Below, piece by piece: positions 10,101-19,844 of a stretch of 64,000 nucleotides of DNA. Both the position numbers and the translations under genes were made by a program. The stretch is from Phytopythium helicoides (lineage: Eukaryota > Oomycota > Peronosporomycetes > Pythiales > Pythiaceae), in contig JANFNE010000035.1 in the NCBI GenBank assembly GCA_024867545.1, positions 396,001 through 460,000 on the forward strand, given 5' to 3'. The notes under the pieces were generated by a model that did not search any database, had not been told where the DNA came from, and saw only the letters and a program-made list of their open reading frames with translations. The stretch's first letter is position 1, and the number at the start of each line of letters is the position of its first letter.

Positions 10101-13100
10101 CGCTATCTCTTGAAAGAAGGCGGCGCGGACGTGAATGCTATAAACAAAGACGGATGGACAGCGCTGATGTATGTCGCTCGATATAGTCACCTTGAAATGG
10201 TTCGGTGTCTCGTCGAAGAAGGCGGAGCGGACGTGAATGCTATAAACAAAGACCGATGGACAGCACTAATGTGGGCCGCTGAGAATGGTCACCTTGAAGT
10301 TGTTCGCTATCTCGTGGAAGAACCCGGATTGGACGTGAACGCCACAAACAAACACAGATGGACAGCGCTGATGTGGGCCGCTGAGAATGGTCACCTTGAC
10401 ATGGTTCGGTATCTCGTGAAAAAACGCGGCGCGGACGTGAATGCCACGAACAAAGACGGATGGACAGCGCTGATGTATGCCGCTGAGAATGGTCACCTTG
10501 AAGTTGTTCGTTGCCTCGTAGAAGAACCCGGATTGGACGTGAATGCTATAAACAAAGACAGATGGACAGCGCTGATGTGGGCCGCTGAGAATGGTCACCT
10601 TGAAGTTGTTCGGTGTCTCGTGGAAGAAGGTGGCGCAGACGTGAATGCTATAAACAAAGACGGATGGACAGCGCTGATGTATGCCGCTCGCAATGGCCAC
10701 CATGAAGTTGTTCGGTATCTCGTGGAAGAACGCGGAGTGGACGTGAATGTGATGAACAATAATGGATGGACAGCGCTGATGTGGGCCGCTGAGAATGGTC
10801 ACCTTGAAATGGTTCGGTATCTCCTGAAAGAAGGCGGCGCGGACGTGAATGCCACAAACAAAGACGGATGGATAGTGCTGATGTGGGCCGCTGAGAATGG
10901 TCACCTTGACATGGTACGGTATCTCGTGAAAAAACGCGGCGCGGACGTGAATGCCACGAACAAAGACGGATGGACAGCGCTAAGGTGTGCTGCAGAGAAT
11001 GGTCACCTTGAAGTTGTTCGTTGCCTCGTGGAAGAACCCGGAGTGGACGTGAACGCCACAAACAAACACAGATGGACAGCGCTGATGTGGGCCGCTGAGA
11101 ACGGTCACCTTGAAATTGTTCGGTATCTCGTGGAAGAACGCGGAGTGGACGTGAATGCTATCAACAAAGACGGATGGACAGCGCTGATGTGGGCCGCTGA
11201 GAATGGTCACCTTGAAGTTCTTCGGTGTCTCGTGGAAGAACCCGGATTGGACGTGAATGCCACAAACAAAGACGGAAGGACAGCGCTGATGTGTGCCACT
11301 GGGTATGGTCACCTTGAAGTTGTTCGGTATCTCGTGGAAGAAGGTCACGCGGACGTGAATGTTATGAACAATTATGGATGGACTGCGCTGATGTGGGCCG
11401 CTCGCAATGGTCACCTTGAAGTGGTTCAGTGTCTCGTGAAAGAAGGCGGCGCGGACGTGAATGCCACAAACGAAGCCGGATGGACTGCGCTGATGGAAGC
11501 CGCTAACAATGGTCACCTTGACATGGTTCGTTGTCTTGTGGAAGAAGGCGGCGCGGACGTGAATGCCACAAACAAAGACGGATGGACTGCGCTGATGTGG
11601 GCCGCTGAGAATGGTCACCTTGAAGTTGTTCGGTGTCTCGTGAAAGAAGGTGGCGCGGACGTGAATGCCACGAACAATGACGGCAAGTCGGCAATCCGAT
11701 TCGCTGCTGATCGCGGCTATCATGAAATCATGCACATTCTCAAACCTTTTTTGACGCATTCACAACCACCAAACACTTCACTATTCGATTCGCTACAGTC
11801 CGACTGGATCATACCTCCCTCGGAAATTGAACTCACACAACGAGTTGACACCAGCAACCTCGGAGGAGAATTCACCGCCAAATGGCTAGATGCACACGTC
11901 ACCGTCAAACTTTTCATTCGAGATGCAGCACATTCCTCCTTCCATCAAGAAGTAAAGATGTGGAAACAATTAAGACACCCTAACGTGATCAAGATGTACG
12001 GCGCATGTGAAGCTGGTCCAGGTTTGCAGTTCTTCGTGTGTGAGTATGCTGATGGTGGGTCACTGATTGAGTATGTCAAGTCAACTCCGGGATGGAAATG
12101 GAACCGGACAGTGTGGAAATATCTGTATGAGGCTGCACTGGGTCTGGAGTATCTTCACGAGCGAGGGCTTGTTCACGGTGATCTTCGTTGCAGCAACATT
12201 TTGATCGGCAGTGATAATTTGTCGAGGCTGTCGAATTTTGGTTTGAGTGGTGCAAAGAGTGGAGCGTCTTCAAGTGTTGGTTCGATGCGATGGCAGGCTC
12301 CTGAGATTTTGGAGGGCGAAGAGTTATCTTCATTTGCATCGGATGTGTATTCTTTTGGAATGTGCATATTGGAGGCAGTGACTGGGAAGAAGCCATGGGA
12401 CAAAGAGGATAAACCGAAATTGAAGAAAGTTTGTTGGAAACCAGAGACATTTGACTCATGGAGGGCACCAAAATGTCCCAATGGTGATGCTCGTGACTTG
12501 GTGTGGCAAATGTGCTGCCGAAATCCGACCAAGCGCATCAAGATACAGTCTGTCGTACACGAGCTAGAGCGTTTGTCACTCAAGGAGAGTCTGCGTCATT
12601 CACAATCAGAGCCAGAGCACGAACCTGTACACACACTTGACACCTACAAGTTCGGTGAGATCAAGGAACTGTGGCGAAAAGTCGAAACACACATGAAGAA
12701 CAACACCAACAATCAGCAATACCACCACGCATTCCTTGAACTCAATCCACTCTACAAACATCTACACAAATCGACACATCACATCACACTATTCACAAGA
12801 TTCCACACACTACTCACACAATTCCATACCGTTATCACCATGAATGAACAACAAACATTAGCCATGCGACTGTCATCCACACGTGCCACCACCAACAGCA
12901 TCTACGCCTTCCATCGACGCATACAGTCACTGTGGGGAGCACTCGGTCAACCACATGACACCAACATCGCACAGATGTCACAGACAGACGATGGACAACG
13001 GCGTGAGATGTTTGTGTCTGGTGTGTCGGATGTGTATCTGTTGTTGCGCGAGTTGGAGTCGGATGATGAGAAGGTTGCCTTCCTCGAAATGTTGAAACGG

Positions 13101-14471
13101 GAGATGACACATCAATACACATCTACTCAACTGGAGGTGATGAAGAATGCAGTGGAGGCTCTCGAGAGCAAGATTGGTGAGGAGGTGGATAGTTTGGTTC
13201 CGGAGTGGTTCATTCCTTGGTACGAGTTGATCAAGCGTGAGGAGGAATGTCTTGGTGAAGGTGGTTTCGGGTGTGTGATCCGAGCGAAGTGGTTGGACTC
13301 GGAGGTGGTGGTGAAGCAAGTGGATATGAGTGGCTCTAAGGGATCTTTACTTTGGTCGACCATGAACTCGATGGAAACTATATCCATAGGAGACGCCAAG
13401 ACCCGATCGCAAGCTACGGAGTCTAAACAAAGCAGTCCAGAAGAGCTTGAGAAGAGAGCACACAAACGAGAAGAAGCTATGAAAATGTTCCGACGTGAAG
13501 TAGACATCTGGTTCGGATTCAGTCACCCTCACGTCATACAACTATTCGGTGCCTGTCACGTAGGCACACCATTCTTCGTATGCGAGTACGCCACCAACGG
13601 GACATTGGTCCAGTATCTGCAGAAATGTCCTGGTGAGTTGTGGCAGAAGCTATATGAGGCTGCGTTGGGAGTCCAGTACCTTCATGCTCGTGGAGTGGTT
13701 CATGGTGATCTGAAAGGCAACAATATCGTGGTTGGTAGTGACATGAAGGCGAAGGTGACGGACTTTGGTCTGAGTTCAATGGTGAGTGGTGGTGGAGAAA
13801 CGCGTATCACAGCTGCGTCACATTGGGCGGCTCCTGAGTGTTTTGTTGTTGATCCTGAGTTGACGTTCGCGTCGGACGTGTACTCTCTGGGTATGTGTGT
13901 TGTGGAGTCGATGCGAGTGGTGGGAGGTGAAGAGTGGAGTTTACCGTGGCGAGATATGGATAATGTTGCTGTGAGAGTGCATGCAAAACGTGGTGAATTA
14001 CCACCGAGGCCTTCTCACTGCACGGATGTTCAATGGGAACTAGTGAATCGTATGTGTTCATTTCAACCGGAGAATCGGATGAACATCTCTACTGTGGTGG
14101 ACGAATTGTCGAGACTGGCGAATGAGAGATATCATGTGGCATTCGAATCATCGAGCATGGAGTTTGTCTCCGATGTTATCTCTAAGATGAAAAGTGTGTT
14201 GAGTGAGCTGCACGACAATAGAAGGGAAGTGTCGCTGTACCTGGACTTGTGGGATGAACTGGGGAAGATGTACAAGAATGTTGACAGCGTCCACACCAGC
14301 AGCAGCAGCAGGGAGGTGTTCTGTTGTTTGGTGAGAGACGCCAAGACGGCAACTTTGAAACTGCAGGAGAAGAAGGCGGACTTGATGTCTTCATTAGAGA
14401 TAACCATGGCTGTGTACGCTTTGCGTCGTCGGGTGGTCAAGTTTGTGGAGGCATATCCAGCACAAGAGTAG
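7197..14471 (+). CDS. Ankyrin-pseudokinase-kinase protein, copy B (2424 aa)
   Basis: This is the longest copy. The frame is open from 7152, but the first ATG is at 7197 (MTERLVAAAW), which matches the start of copy D. About 45 ankyrin repeats fill residues 1-1520. The pseudokinase follows (about 1540-1800; NFG Asn at residue 1680), then a helical linker, the second kinase (about 2010-2300) and a helical tail. The second kinase reads GEGGFGCV, VVVK, HGDLKGNN, DFG (Asp 2189) and APE, so it looks competent. The first keeps Lys, HGD Asp, Asn and APE but lacks the metal-binding DFG Asp. No signal peptide or membrane segment is seen, so the protein is probably cytosolic, with the ankyrin array as the binding surface. 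Upstream is a decayed HSF gene; downstream is a transporter relic. The specific role is unknown. Confidence 0.92.
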   Translation: MTERLVAAAWAGDLDVVKELIDGGVDVDATDLYGKTALRRAARYGHLAVVRFLVEEGKADVNVMNNDGWTALMFAARNGHLEVVRCLVKEGGADVNATHEDGWTALMYAARYGHLEMVRCLVKEGGADVNATNEDGWTALRLAFHHTHIELVRYLVVKCGADTNAMVDDGDAALMKVASNGHLEMVRCLVEEGGADVNATNEDGWTALMYAAFNGRIELVRYLVEEGVVDVNATNKYGWSALMWAAENGHLEVVRCLVKEGGADVNGINKDGWTALILAAENGHLDMVRYLVKERGADVNATNKDGWTALMYAAFNGRIELVRYLVEEGVVDVNATNKYGWSALMWAAENGHLEVVRCLVKEGGADVNGINKDGWTALILAAENGHLDMVRYLVKERGADVNATNKDGWTALMYAANNGHLDMVRFLVKERGVDVNAIKTDGWTALRCAAENGHLEDVRFLVEECGADVNATNKDGWTVLMWAAENGHLDMVRYLVKKRGADVNATNKDGWTALMYAANNGHLDMVRFLVKERGVDVNAINKDRWTALMWAAENGHLEVVRCLVEECGADVNATNKDGWTVLMWAAENGHLDMVRYLVKKRGADVNATNKDGWTALMYAANNGHLDMVRFLVKEGGVDVNAINKDGWTALMWAAENGHLEVVRCLVEEGGADVNAINKDGWTAMMYAAFNGHLEMVRYLVEERGVDVNAIKTDGWTALRCAAENGHLEDVRFLVEEGGADVNATNKDGWTVLMWAAENGHLDMVRFLVKERGVDVNAINKDGWTALMWTARSGHLDIVRCLVEEGGADVNAINKDGWTVLMHAANNGHLEVVRCLVKERGVDVNAINKDGWTALMHAANNGHLEVVRCLVKERGVDVNAINKDGWTALMWAAENGHLEVVRCLVEERGVDVNAINKDGWTALMWAARNGHLEVVRYLVEEGSADVNATNKYGWTAMMWAARNGHLEMVRYLLKEGGADVNAINKDGWTALMYVARYSHLEMVRCLVEEGGADVNAINKDRWTALMWAAENGHLEVVRYLVEEPGLDVNATNKHRWTALMWAAENGHLDMVRYLVKKRGADVNATNKDGWTALMYAAENGHLEVVRCLVEEPGLDVNAINKDRWTALMWAAENGHLEVVRCLVEEGGADVNAINKDGWTALMYAARNGHHEVVRYLVEERGVDVNVMNNNGWTALMWAAENGHLEMVRYLLKEGGADVNATNKDGWIVLMWAAENGHLDMVRYLVKKRGADVNATNKDGWTALRCAAENGHLEVVRCLVEEPGVDVNATNKHRWTALMWAAENGHLEIVRYLVEERGVDVNAINKDGWTALMWAAENGHLEVLRCLVEEPGLDVNATNKDGRTALMCATGYGHLEVVRYLVEEGHADVNVMNNYGWTALMWAARNGHLEVVQCLVKEGGADVNATNEAGWTALMEAANNGHLDMVRCLVEEGGADVNATNKDGWTALMWAAENGHLEVVRCLVKEGGADVNATNNDGKSAIRFAADRGYHEIMHILKPFLTHSQPPNTSLFDSLQSDWIIPPSEIELTQRVDTSNLGGEFTAKWLDAHVTVKLFIRDAAHSSFHQEVKMWKQLRHPNVIKMYGACEAGPGLQFFVCEYADGGSLIEYVKSTPGWKWNRTVWKYLYEAALGLEYLHERGLVHGDLRCSNILIGSDNLSRLSNFGLSGAKSGASSSVGSMRWQAPEILEGEELSSFASDVYSFGMCILEAVTGKKPWDKEDKPKLKKVCWKPETFDSWRAPKCPNGDARDLVWQMCCRNPTKRIKIQSVVHELERLSLKESLRHSQSEPEHEPVHTLDTYKFGEIKELWRKVETHMKNNTNNQQYHHAFLELNPLYKHLHKSTHHITLFTRFHTLLTQFHTVITMNEQQTLAMRLSSTRATTNSIYAFHRRIQSLWGALGQPHDTNIAQMSQTDDGQRREMFVSGVSDVYLLLRELESDDEKVAFLEMLKREMTHQYTSTQLEVMKNAVEALESKIGEEVDSLVPEWFIPWYELIKREEECLGEGGFGCVIRAKWLDSEVVVKQVDMSGSKGSLLWSTMNSMETISIGDAKTRSQATESKQSSPEELEKRAHKREEAMKMFRREVDIWFGFSHPHVIQLFGACHVGTPFFVCEYATNGTLVQYLQKCPGELWQKLYEAALGVQYLHARGVVHGDLKGNNIVVGSDMKAKVTDFGLSSMVSGGGETRITAASHWAAPECFVVDPELTFASDVYSLGMCVVESMRVVGGEEWSLPWRDMDNVAVRVHAKRGELPPRPSHCTDVQWELVNRMCSFQPENRMNISTVVDELSRLANERYHVAFESSSMEFVSDVISKMKSVLSELHDNRREVSLYLDLWDELGKMYKNVDSVHTSSSSREVFCCLVRDAKTATLKLQEKKADLMSSLEITMAVYALRRRVVKFVEAYPAQE
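7296..11682 (+). repeat. 102-bp tandem ankyrin-coding repeats (copy B), with a 306-bp internal duplication
   Basis: Forty-three units of exactly 102 bp run between a divergent first and last ankyrin repeat. A block of three units at 7817-8122 is repeated at 8123-8428 with no difference seen by eye, a fresh duplication in whole-repeat steps. Other multi-unit blocks recur with few changes (for example around 8590-8810 and 8890-9110). Confidence 0.92.
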
Positions 14472-14780
14472 ATAATGACTCTACTTACTTTGCTGACTCC
14501 GCCGACTCTACCGACTCGGTTGACCGCAACAAGAGCATGACCTTGAAACTCACACTGCAAGGAGTGAACTAGGTGACGGCTTCCATCACTAGTAACTTAC
14601 TGGTACAGGCTTTTTCCAATGTTGGTGACCCTAGATCCTATAGTGACGAGAGTTTCGATGTAGTACGCTCTTCTGTATCGCTCAGATCGGATCACAAGAG
14701 GAGGATCTGAATCAAATCTTCCTCTTGTGGTGTGCTACTACTACCTCTTCACGACTAAGTAAACAGAGATCGGAAAAAAC
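14472..14780 (+). pseudogene. PHO84-type transporter relic after kinase copy B
   Basis: Very similar to the relic after copy A. It has the DSTDSVDRNK stretch, an LQGV-like segment followed by a stop at 14570-14572, a SNLLVQAFSN-like stretch, a SDE stretch and a YYYLFTT-like end near 14745. Compared with the intact transporters it covers one middle segment only and has stops in every frame. Confidence 0.72.
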
Positions 14781-14784
14781 AAAA

Positions 14785-15330
14785 CAAATCTACCTCGGCG
14801 TCGGTGCCTTCCAGATCGGCGACATACCCGCCACGATCGAGAGCGACGCCAACGGAAAAACCACAGGAGCCCCGCTCTCGCTCCTCCACTTCACAACCGC
14901 CATGCCGTCCTAGTCGTCCCTCCTCAACCTCTCACAGACATCGATACATCCTCTACGTGTAGAACTGCGACCGACCCTTGCTCCACTCGCACTTGGAGCC
15001 GCCCTCCAAGTGGCGGACCTGGCGCCACTACAACCTCCCCACCCTCTCGTCCCTCAACCAGCGACGCACACTCTCCGACTCTCGAGCCTCCGCGCATCCT
15101 TCTCCACCATCTCCAACGCCGCACCAGCCTCCAACCACCGGACCACAACCGCCCGCCTTGGCTCTCGTGGCTTCTCGCGCCGCGCCACCTGCTGCAAACC
15201 AAACGCAGCAGCACACGGCGACACCCACGCGCGCCTGACGCTCACGCTCGCCTCCGCTCTTCTCGCTCTCGCGGCTCGCCTCGCACTCCCACGCTCCTCC
15301 TCCCGCCGCCGCAACTGCTCGCAGCCTCAC
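14785..15330 (-). pseudogene. Decayed HSF-type gene, copy 2
   Basis: Nearly identical to copy 1 from about 14890 onward, but a segment between the C-terminal part (about 14790-14870) and the DNA-binding part has been deleted. It shows the same C-rich + strand. It cannot encode a working DNA-binding domain. Confidence 0.7.
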
Positions 15331-15692
15331 AGACTCACACAGCGCCACGCCACGTCCGACGCCACCGCAGCCGCCAGCGCCGCGCACTCCACACACACGC
15401 GCGGGCCTCTCGCTCCCTCCGCAGCTCCAGCCTCTCGCGCCAACGACCGCCCTCGCGCTCCATCGCCACCGCCTCCGCTCCCAAGACCAACCGACAAACT
15501 ACGCCACCATCTCCCACTCGCCTCCCTCGGTCTCCATGCGGCTGCGCTTGCTCGCCTTTTGGCTGGTGACTTGGACGTTGGACGTTGGACGTTCGGCTCG
15601 TGGGTTGGAGACGTGGGGAAGGGTGCGGGCGTGTGCGTTGGTTGAGTGGATTGGATGAGGATCTTTTGGAGGATGGGCGAGGGAGGTCGTTG

Positions 15693-15701
15693 TCCTCACT
15701 T
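15693..15701 (+). promoter_or_regulatory. Possible initiator (TCCTCACTT) of kinase copy C
   Basis: Same motif and context as before copies B and D, here about 24 bp before the ATG at 15725. Assigned by conservation between paralogues and similarity to oomycete initiators. Confidence 0.38.
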
Positions 15702-15724
15702 TGGAAGAGGCATCGTATTTCAAG

Positions 15725-18700
15725 ATGCTGGGAGGAAGGAGAAAGGTGTGGAGCCTTCTGGAGGCCGCCAGAGCGGGCAATCTCGATGTGGTGAAGGCTC
15801 TGGCCGACATTGGAATGGATGTGAATGCCACGGATGGATACGGAATGACAGCACTGCTGAGGGCCGCTCAGAATGGTTACCTTGAAGTGGTTCGGTTTCT
15901 CGTGGAAGTCGGCGGCGCGGACGTGAATGTTATGAACAATGATGGATGGACTGCGCTGATGTTCGCTGCTCGCAATGGTCACCTTGAAGGGGTTCGGTGT
16001 CTCGTGAAAGAAGGCGGCGCGGACGTGAATGCCGTGGACGAAGCCGGATGGACTGCGCTGATGGAAGCCGCTCAGTTTGGTCATTATGAAGTGGTTCGGT
16101 ATCTCGTGGAAGAACACGGCGCGGACGTGAATGCCACGGGCAGATACGGATCGACAGCGCTGATACTTGCCGCGGAGAATGGTCACCTTGAGGTAGTTCG
16201 GTGTCTCGTGGAAGAAGGCCGCGCGGACGTGAATGCCAAGGATGTAGACGGACGGACAAAGCTGATGCTTGCCGCTCGGTATGGTCATCTTGAAGTGGTT
16301 CGGTATCTCGTGGAGGAAGGTGGCGCGGATGTGAATGCCACGAACCAAGACAGATCGACAGCGCTGATGCATGCCGCTGAGAATGGTTACCTTGAAGTAG
16401 TTCGGTATCTTGTGGAAGAAGGCGGCGCGGATATGAATGCCAAGGATGAAGACGGATCGACAGTGCTGATGTATGCCGCTGAGTATGGTCAAATTGAAGT
16501 CGTTCGGTGTCTCGTGGGAGAAGGCGAAGCAGACGCCAATGCCATGAATAACAACGGCAAGTCGGCAATCCGAATCGCAGCCGATCTGGGACATCAAGAT
16601 ATTGTCCGCTTTCTCACGTCTTTTCTGATACACTCACAAACAACCATACCCGAAACCTCGTCATTCGATTCGCTACAGTCCGACTGGATCATACCTCCCT
16701 CTGAAATCGAGCTCACACAACTCATCGACACTAAATATCTCGGAGGAGATTACATCGCCAAATGGCTCGATGCACACGTCATCGTCAAATTATTCATCCC
16801 CGATGCAGCACACTCATCCTTCCAACAAGAAGTAAAGCTGTGGAAACAATTGAGACACCCGAACGTGATCAAGATGTACGGCGCATGTGAAGCTGGTCCA
16901 GGTTTGCAGTTCTTCGTGTGTGAGTATGCAGATGGTGGATCGCTGATTGAGTATGTGAAGTCCAATCCGGAGGATGAACCACGGAGGGTGTGGAAATATC
17001 TGTATGAGGCTGCACTGGGTCTGGAGTATCTTCACGAGCGAGGACTTGTGCATGGTGATCTTCGTTGCAGCAACATATTAATCGGTAGTGATAATTTGTC
17101 GAGGCTGTCAAACTTCGGTTTGAGTGGTGCAAAGAGTGGAGGATCTTCTAGTGTTGGTTCGAAGCGATGGCAGGCTCCTGAGATATTGTGGGATAAAGAG
17201 TCATCCTCTCGATTTGCATCGGAAGTGTATTCATTTGGAATGTGTATATTGGAAGCTATCACTGGGAAGAAGCCATGGGACAACCTCAAACACCCAAAAG
17301 GGATCAATGTTCACTGGGAACCTGAGAAAGATGATGACTCTTGGAGCGCCCCAAAATGTCCCAATGGAGACGCACGTGACTTGGTATGGCGAATGTGCTG
17401 TCAAGATCCGACCAAGCGCACCAAACTACAGTCCGTCGTCTATGAGCTCGAGCGTTTGGCACTCAAGGAGAGTCTGGGTCATTCACAATCAGAGCCGGAG
17501 CACGAACCTGTACACACACTTGACACCTACAAGTTCGGTGAGATCAAGGAACTGTGGCGAAAAGTCGAAACACACATGAAGAACAACAACAATCCTCAAT
17601 ATCACCATACATTTGACAAACTCAAACCACTATACAACCATCTACACCAATCAACACATCACATCACACTATTCACAAGATTCCACACACTACTCACAGA
17701 ATTCCATACCGTCATCACCATGAATGAACAACAAACATTAGCCATGCGACTATCGTCCACGCGTGCCACCACCAACAGCATCTACGCCTTTCATCGACGC
17801 ATACAGTCACTGTGGGTAGCACTGGGTCAACATGTTGATGGCAGTGTCACACGGACGGACGCACAACGCCGTGATATGTTTGTGTCTGGTGTGTCGGATG
17901 TGTATCTATTGTTGCGCGAGTTGGAATCGGATGATGAGAAGGCTGCCTTCCTCGAAATGTTGAAACGGGAGATGACATATCAATACACTTGTTCTCAACT
18001 GGAGGTGATGAAGAAGGCGGTGGAGGCTCTTGAGAACAAGATTGGTGAGGAGGTGGATAGTTTGGTTCCGGAGTGGTTCATTCCTTGGTACGAGTTGATC
18101 AAGCGTGAGGACGTATGTCTTGGTGCAGGTGGTTTTGGTAGTGTGATCCGAGCGAAGTGGTTGGACTCGGAGGTGGTGGTGAAGCAAGTGGAGTTTGGTG
18201 GTTCGAAGGGGTCTTTACTTTGGTCGAACATGAGCTCGACGGAAACTATATCCATAGGAGACGTCAAGACCCGATCGCAAGCTATCGAGTCTAAAGAAAG
18301 CAATCCAGAAGAGCTTGAGAAGAGAGCACACAAACGAGAAGAGGCTATGAAAATGTTCCGACGTGAAGTAGACATCTGGTTCGGATTCAGTCACCCTCAC
18401 GTCATACAACTATTCGGCGCCTGTCACGTTGGCACACCATTCTTCGTATGCGAGTACGCCACCAACGGGACATTGGTCCAGTATCTGCAGAAATGTCCTG
18501 GTGAGTTGTGGCAGAAGCTATATGAGGCTGCGTTGGGAGTCCAGTACCTTCATGCTCGTGGAGTGGTTCATGGTGATCTGAAAGGCAACAATATCGTGGT
18601 TGGAAGCGACATGAAGGCGAAGGTGACGGACTTTGGTCTGAGTTCAATTGTGAGTGGTGGTGGAGAAACACAAATCACAGCTGCGTCTCATTGGGTGGCT

Positions 18701-19333
18701 CCGGAGTGTTTTGTTATTGATCCTGAGTTGACGTTCGCGTCGGATGTGTACTCTCTGGGTATGTGTATTGTGGAGTCGATGCGAGTGGTGGGAGGTGAAG
18801 AGTGGATTTTACCGTGGCGAGATGTGGATAATGTTGTCGTGAGAGTGCATGCAAAACGTGGTGAATTGCCACCAAGACCCTCTCACTGCACAGATGTTCA
18901 ATGGGAACTAGTGAATCGTATGTGCGCATATCAGCCAGAGAAACGGATGAAGATTTCTACTGTGGTGGATGAATTGTCGAGATTGGCGAATGAGAGAGAT
19001 GAGTCGACTTCTGAATCACCGAGCTTGGAGTTTGTTCCTGATGTTGTCTCTGCGATGAAGACTGTGTTGAGTGAGCTGCACGAGAGTGGAAGTGAAGTGT
19101 CGCTGTACCTGGCGTTGTGGGATGAACTGGAGAAGGTGTACAAGAAAAATATCGTTGACGTCCACACCAGCAGTAGCAGGGAGGTGTTCAGTTGTTTAGT
19201 GAAGGACGCCGAGACAGCAACTTTGAAACTGAAGGAGAAGAAGACGGACTTGATGTCTTCATTGGAAATAACTATGGCTGTGTACGCTTTGCGTCGTCGT
19301 GTGGTCAAGTTTATGGAGGCGTATCCAGCATGA
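15725..19333 (+). CDS. Ankyrin-pseudokinase-kinase protein, copy C (1202 aa)
   Basis: The shortest complete copy shows the basic architecture: 9 ankyrin repeats (1-300), pseudokinase (about 320-580), helical module (about 595-745), active-type kinase (about 780-1085), helical tail (about 1090-1202). Start chosen at the first in-frame ATG (MLGGRRKVW); the frame is open back to 15701 but with no earlier ATG. Fold 1 has NFG (Asn 463). Fold 2 has DFG (Asp 969), but its Gly loop starts GAGGFGSV, an Ala where A, B and D have Glu, still compatible with ATP binding. The ankyrin repeats are more diverged from each other than in A and B, so this array was not homogenised. The stop is TGA, and the C-terminus ends PA instead of PAQ followed by one more residue as in the other copies. 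Confidence 0.92.
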   Translation: MLGGRRKVWSLLEAARAGNLDVVKALADIGMDVNATDGYGMTALLRAAQNGYLEVVRFLVEVGGADVNVMNNDGWTALMFAARNGHLEGVRCLVKEGGADVNAVDEAGWTALMEAAQFGHYEVVRYLVEEHGADVNATGRYGSTALILAAENGHLEVVRCLVEEGRADVNAKDVDGRTKLMLAARYGHLEVVRYLVEEGGADVNATNQDRSTALMHAAENGYLEVVRYLVEEGGADMNAKDEDGSTVLMYAAEYGQIEVVRCLVGEGEADANAMNNNGKSAIRIAADLGHQDIVRFLTSFLIHSQTTIPETSSFDSLQSDWIIPPSEIELTQLIDTKYLGGDYIAKWLDAHVIVKLFIPDAAHSSFQQEVKLWKQLRHPNVIKMYGACEAGPGLQFFVCEYADGGSLIEYVKSNPEDEPRRVWKYLYEAALGLEYLHERGLVHGDLRCSNILIGSDNLSRLSNFGLSGAKSGGSSSVGSKRWQAPEILWDKESSSRFASEVYSFGMCILEAITGKKPWDNLKHPKGINVHWEPEKDDDSWSAPKCPNGDARDLVWRMCCQDPTKRTKLQSVVYELERLALKESLGHSQSEPEHEPVHTLDTYKFGEIKELWRKVETHMKNNNNPQYHHTFDKLKPLYNHLHQSTHHITLFTRFHTLLTEFHTVITMNEQQTLAMRLSSTRATTNSIYAFHRRIQSLWVALGQHVDGSVTRTDAQRRDMFVSGVSDVYLLLRELESDDEKAAFLEMLKREMTYQYTCSQLEVMKKAVEALENKIGEEVDSLVPEWFIPWYELIKREDVCLGAGGFGSVIRAKWLDSEVVVKQVEFGGSKGSLLWSNMSSTETISIGDVKTRSQAIESKESNPEELEKRAHKREEAMKMFRREVDIWFGFSHPHVIQLFGACHVGTPFFVCEYATNGTLVQYLQKCPGELWQKLYEAALGVQYLHARGVVHGDLKGNNIVVGSDMKAKVTDFGLSSIVSGGGETQITAASHWVAPECFVIDPELTFASDVYSLGMCIVESMRVVGGEEWILPWRDVDNVVVRVHAKRGELPPRPSHCTDVQWELVNRMCAYQPEKRMKISTVVDELSRLANERDESTSESPSLEFVPDVVSAMKTVLSELHESGSEVSLYLALWDELEKVYKKNIVDVHTSSSREVFSCLVKDAETATLKLKEKKTDLMSSLEITMAVYALRRRVVKFMEAYPA

Positions 19334-19563
19334 GCGAATCTACTGGATCGATGTACCGCAACAATTACGTTTGCCACGGCGTTGCAGGTATTGGGTCACG
19401 TGACCGCTGTCATCGCTGGTATCCTTTTGGTGCAGACTTTGCCACTGCTAGTAGCCCAGAAACCAACAGTGACGAGCGTTTCGTGGTAATCTGGCTTATG
19501 CTCTTCAATTTCGGTGTGTTCCCAGGTCAGTCTCTGGCACATACAGAAGAAGGTGTGGAGTAA
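19334..19563 (+). pseudogene. PHO84-type transporter relic after kinase copy C
   Basis: Resembles the second relic at 25280-25591 more than those after A and B. It has a RNN-VCHG-like start, a NSDERFVVIWLMLF stretch matching NSDERLETVWRLLF of the intact transporters, and a GQSLAHT-like end matching the GQALTQ region. The CYYRFTAEETEAF segment has been deleted. Fragment only. Confidence 0.72.
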
Positions 19564-19840
19564 AATGATTGCTTGGACCCAACTTGTCGAAAGAGCGTGA
19601 TGGCAGTCAGAATACTTTGAGGTGGTGGTCAGAGCTGGAATTGAGGTAGCTCAGCTCACTGGAGACTTGCCTTCTGTCAAACTGCGTGCTATGAGTCCCT
19701 CGACGTCGAAATCTCATCAATACAGCAACCTGAACGCACAAATGAGTTGTTGGAGCTCCAAGAGCGTTGGCATGTGTATATCCGGGTAAACACGATAAGT
19801 ACCTAATAAACGACGGTGACGATCACTGGCCTTGGCAAGA
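19564..19840. other. Spacer between transporter relic and HSF relic, duplicated at 25592-25840
   Basis: No gene seen. The stretch matches 25592-25840 by eye (shared AATACTTTGAGGTGGTGGTC and CTTGCCTTCTGTCAAACTGC). This shows that the transporter-relic-to-HSF spacing is one duplicated segment whose other copy leads into the intact HSF gene. Confidence 0.6.
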
Positions 19841-19844
19841 AACC

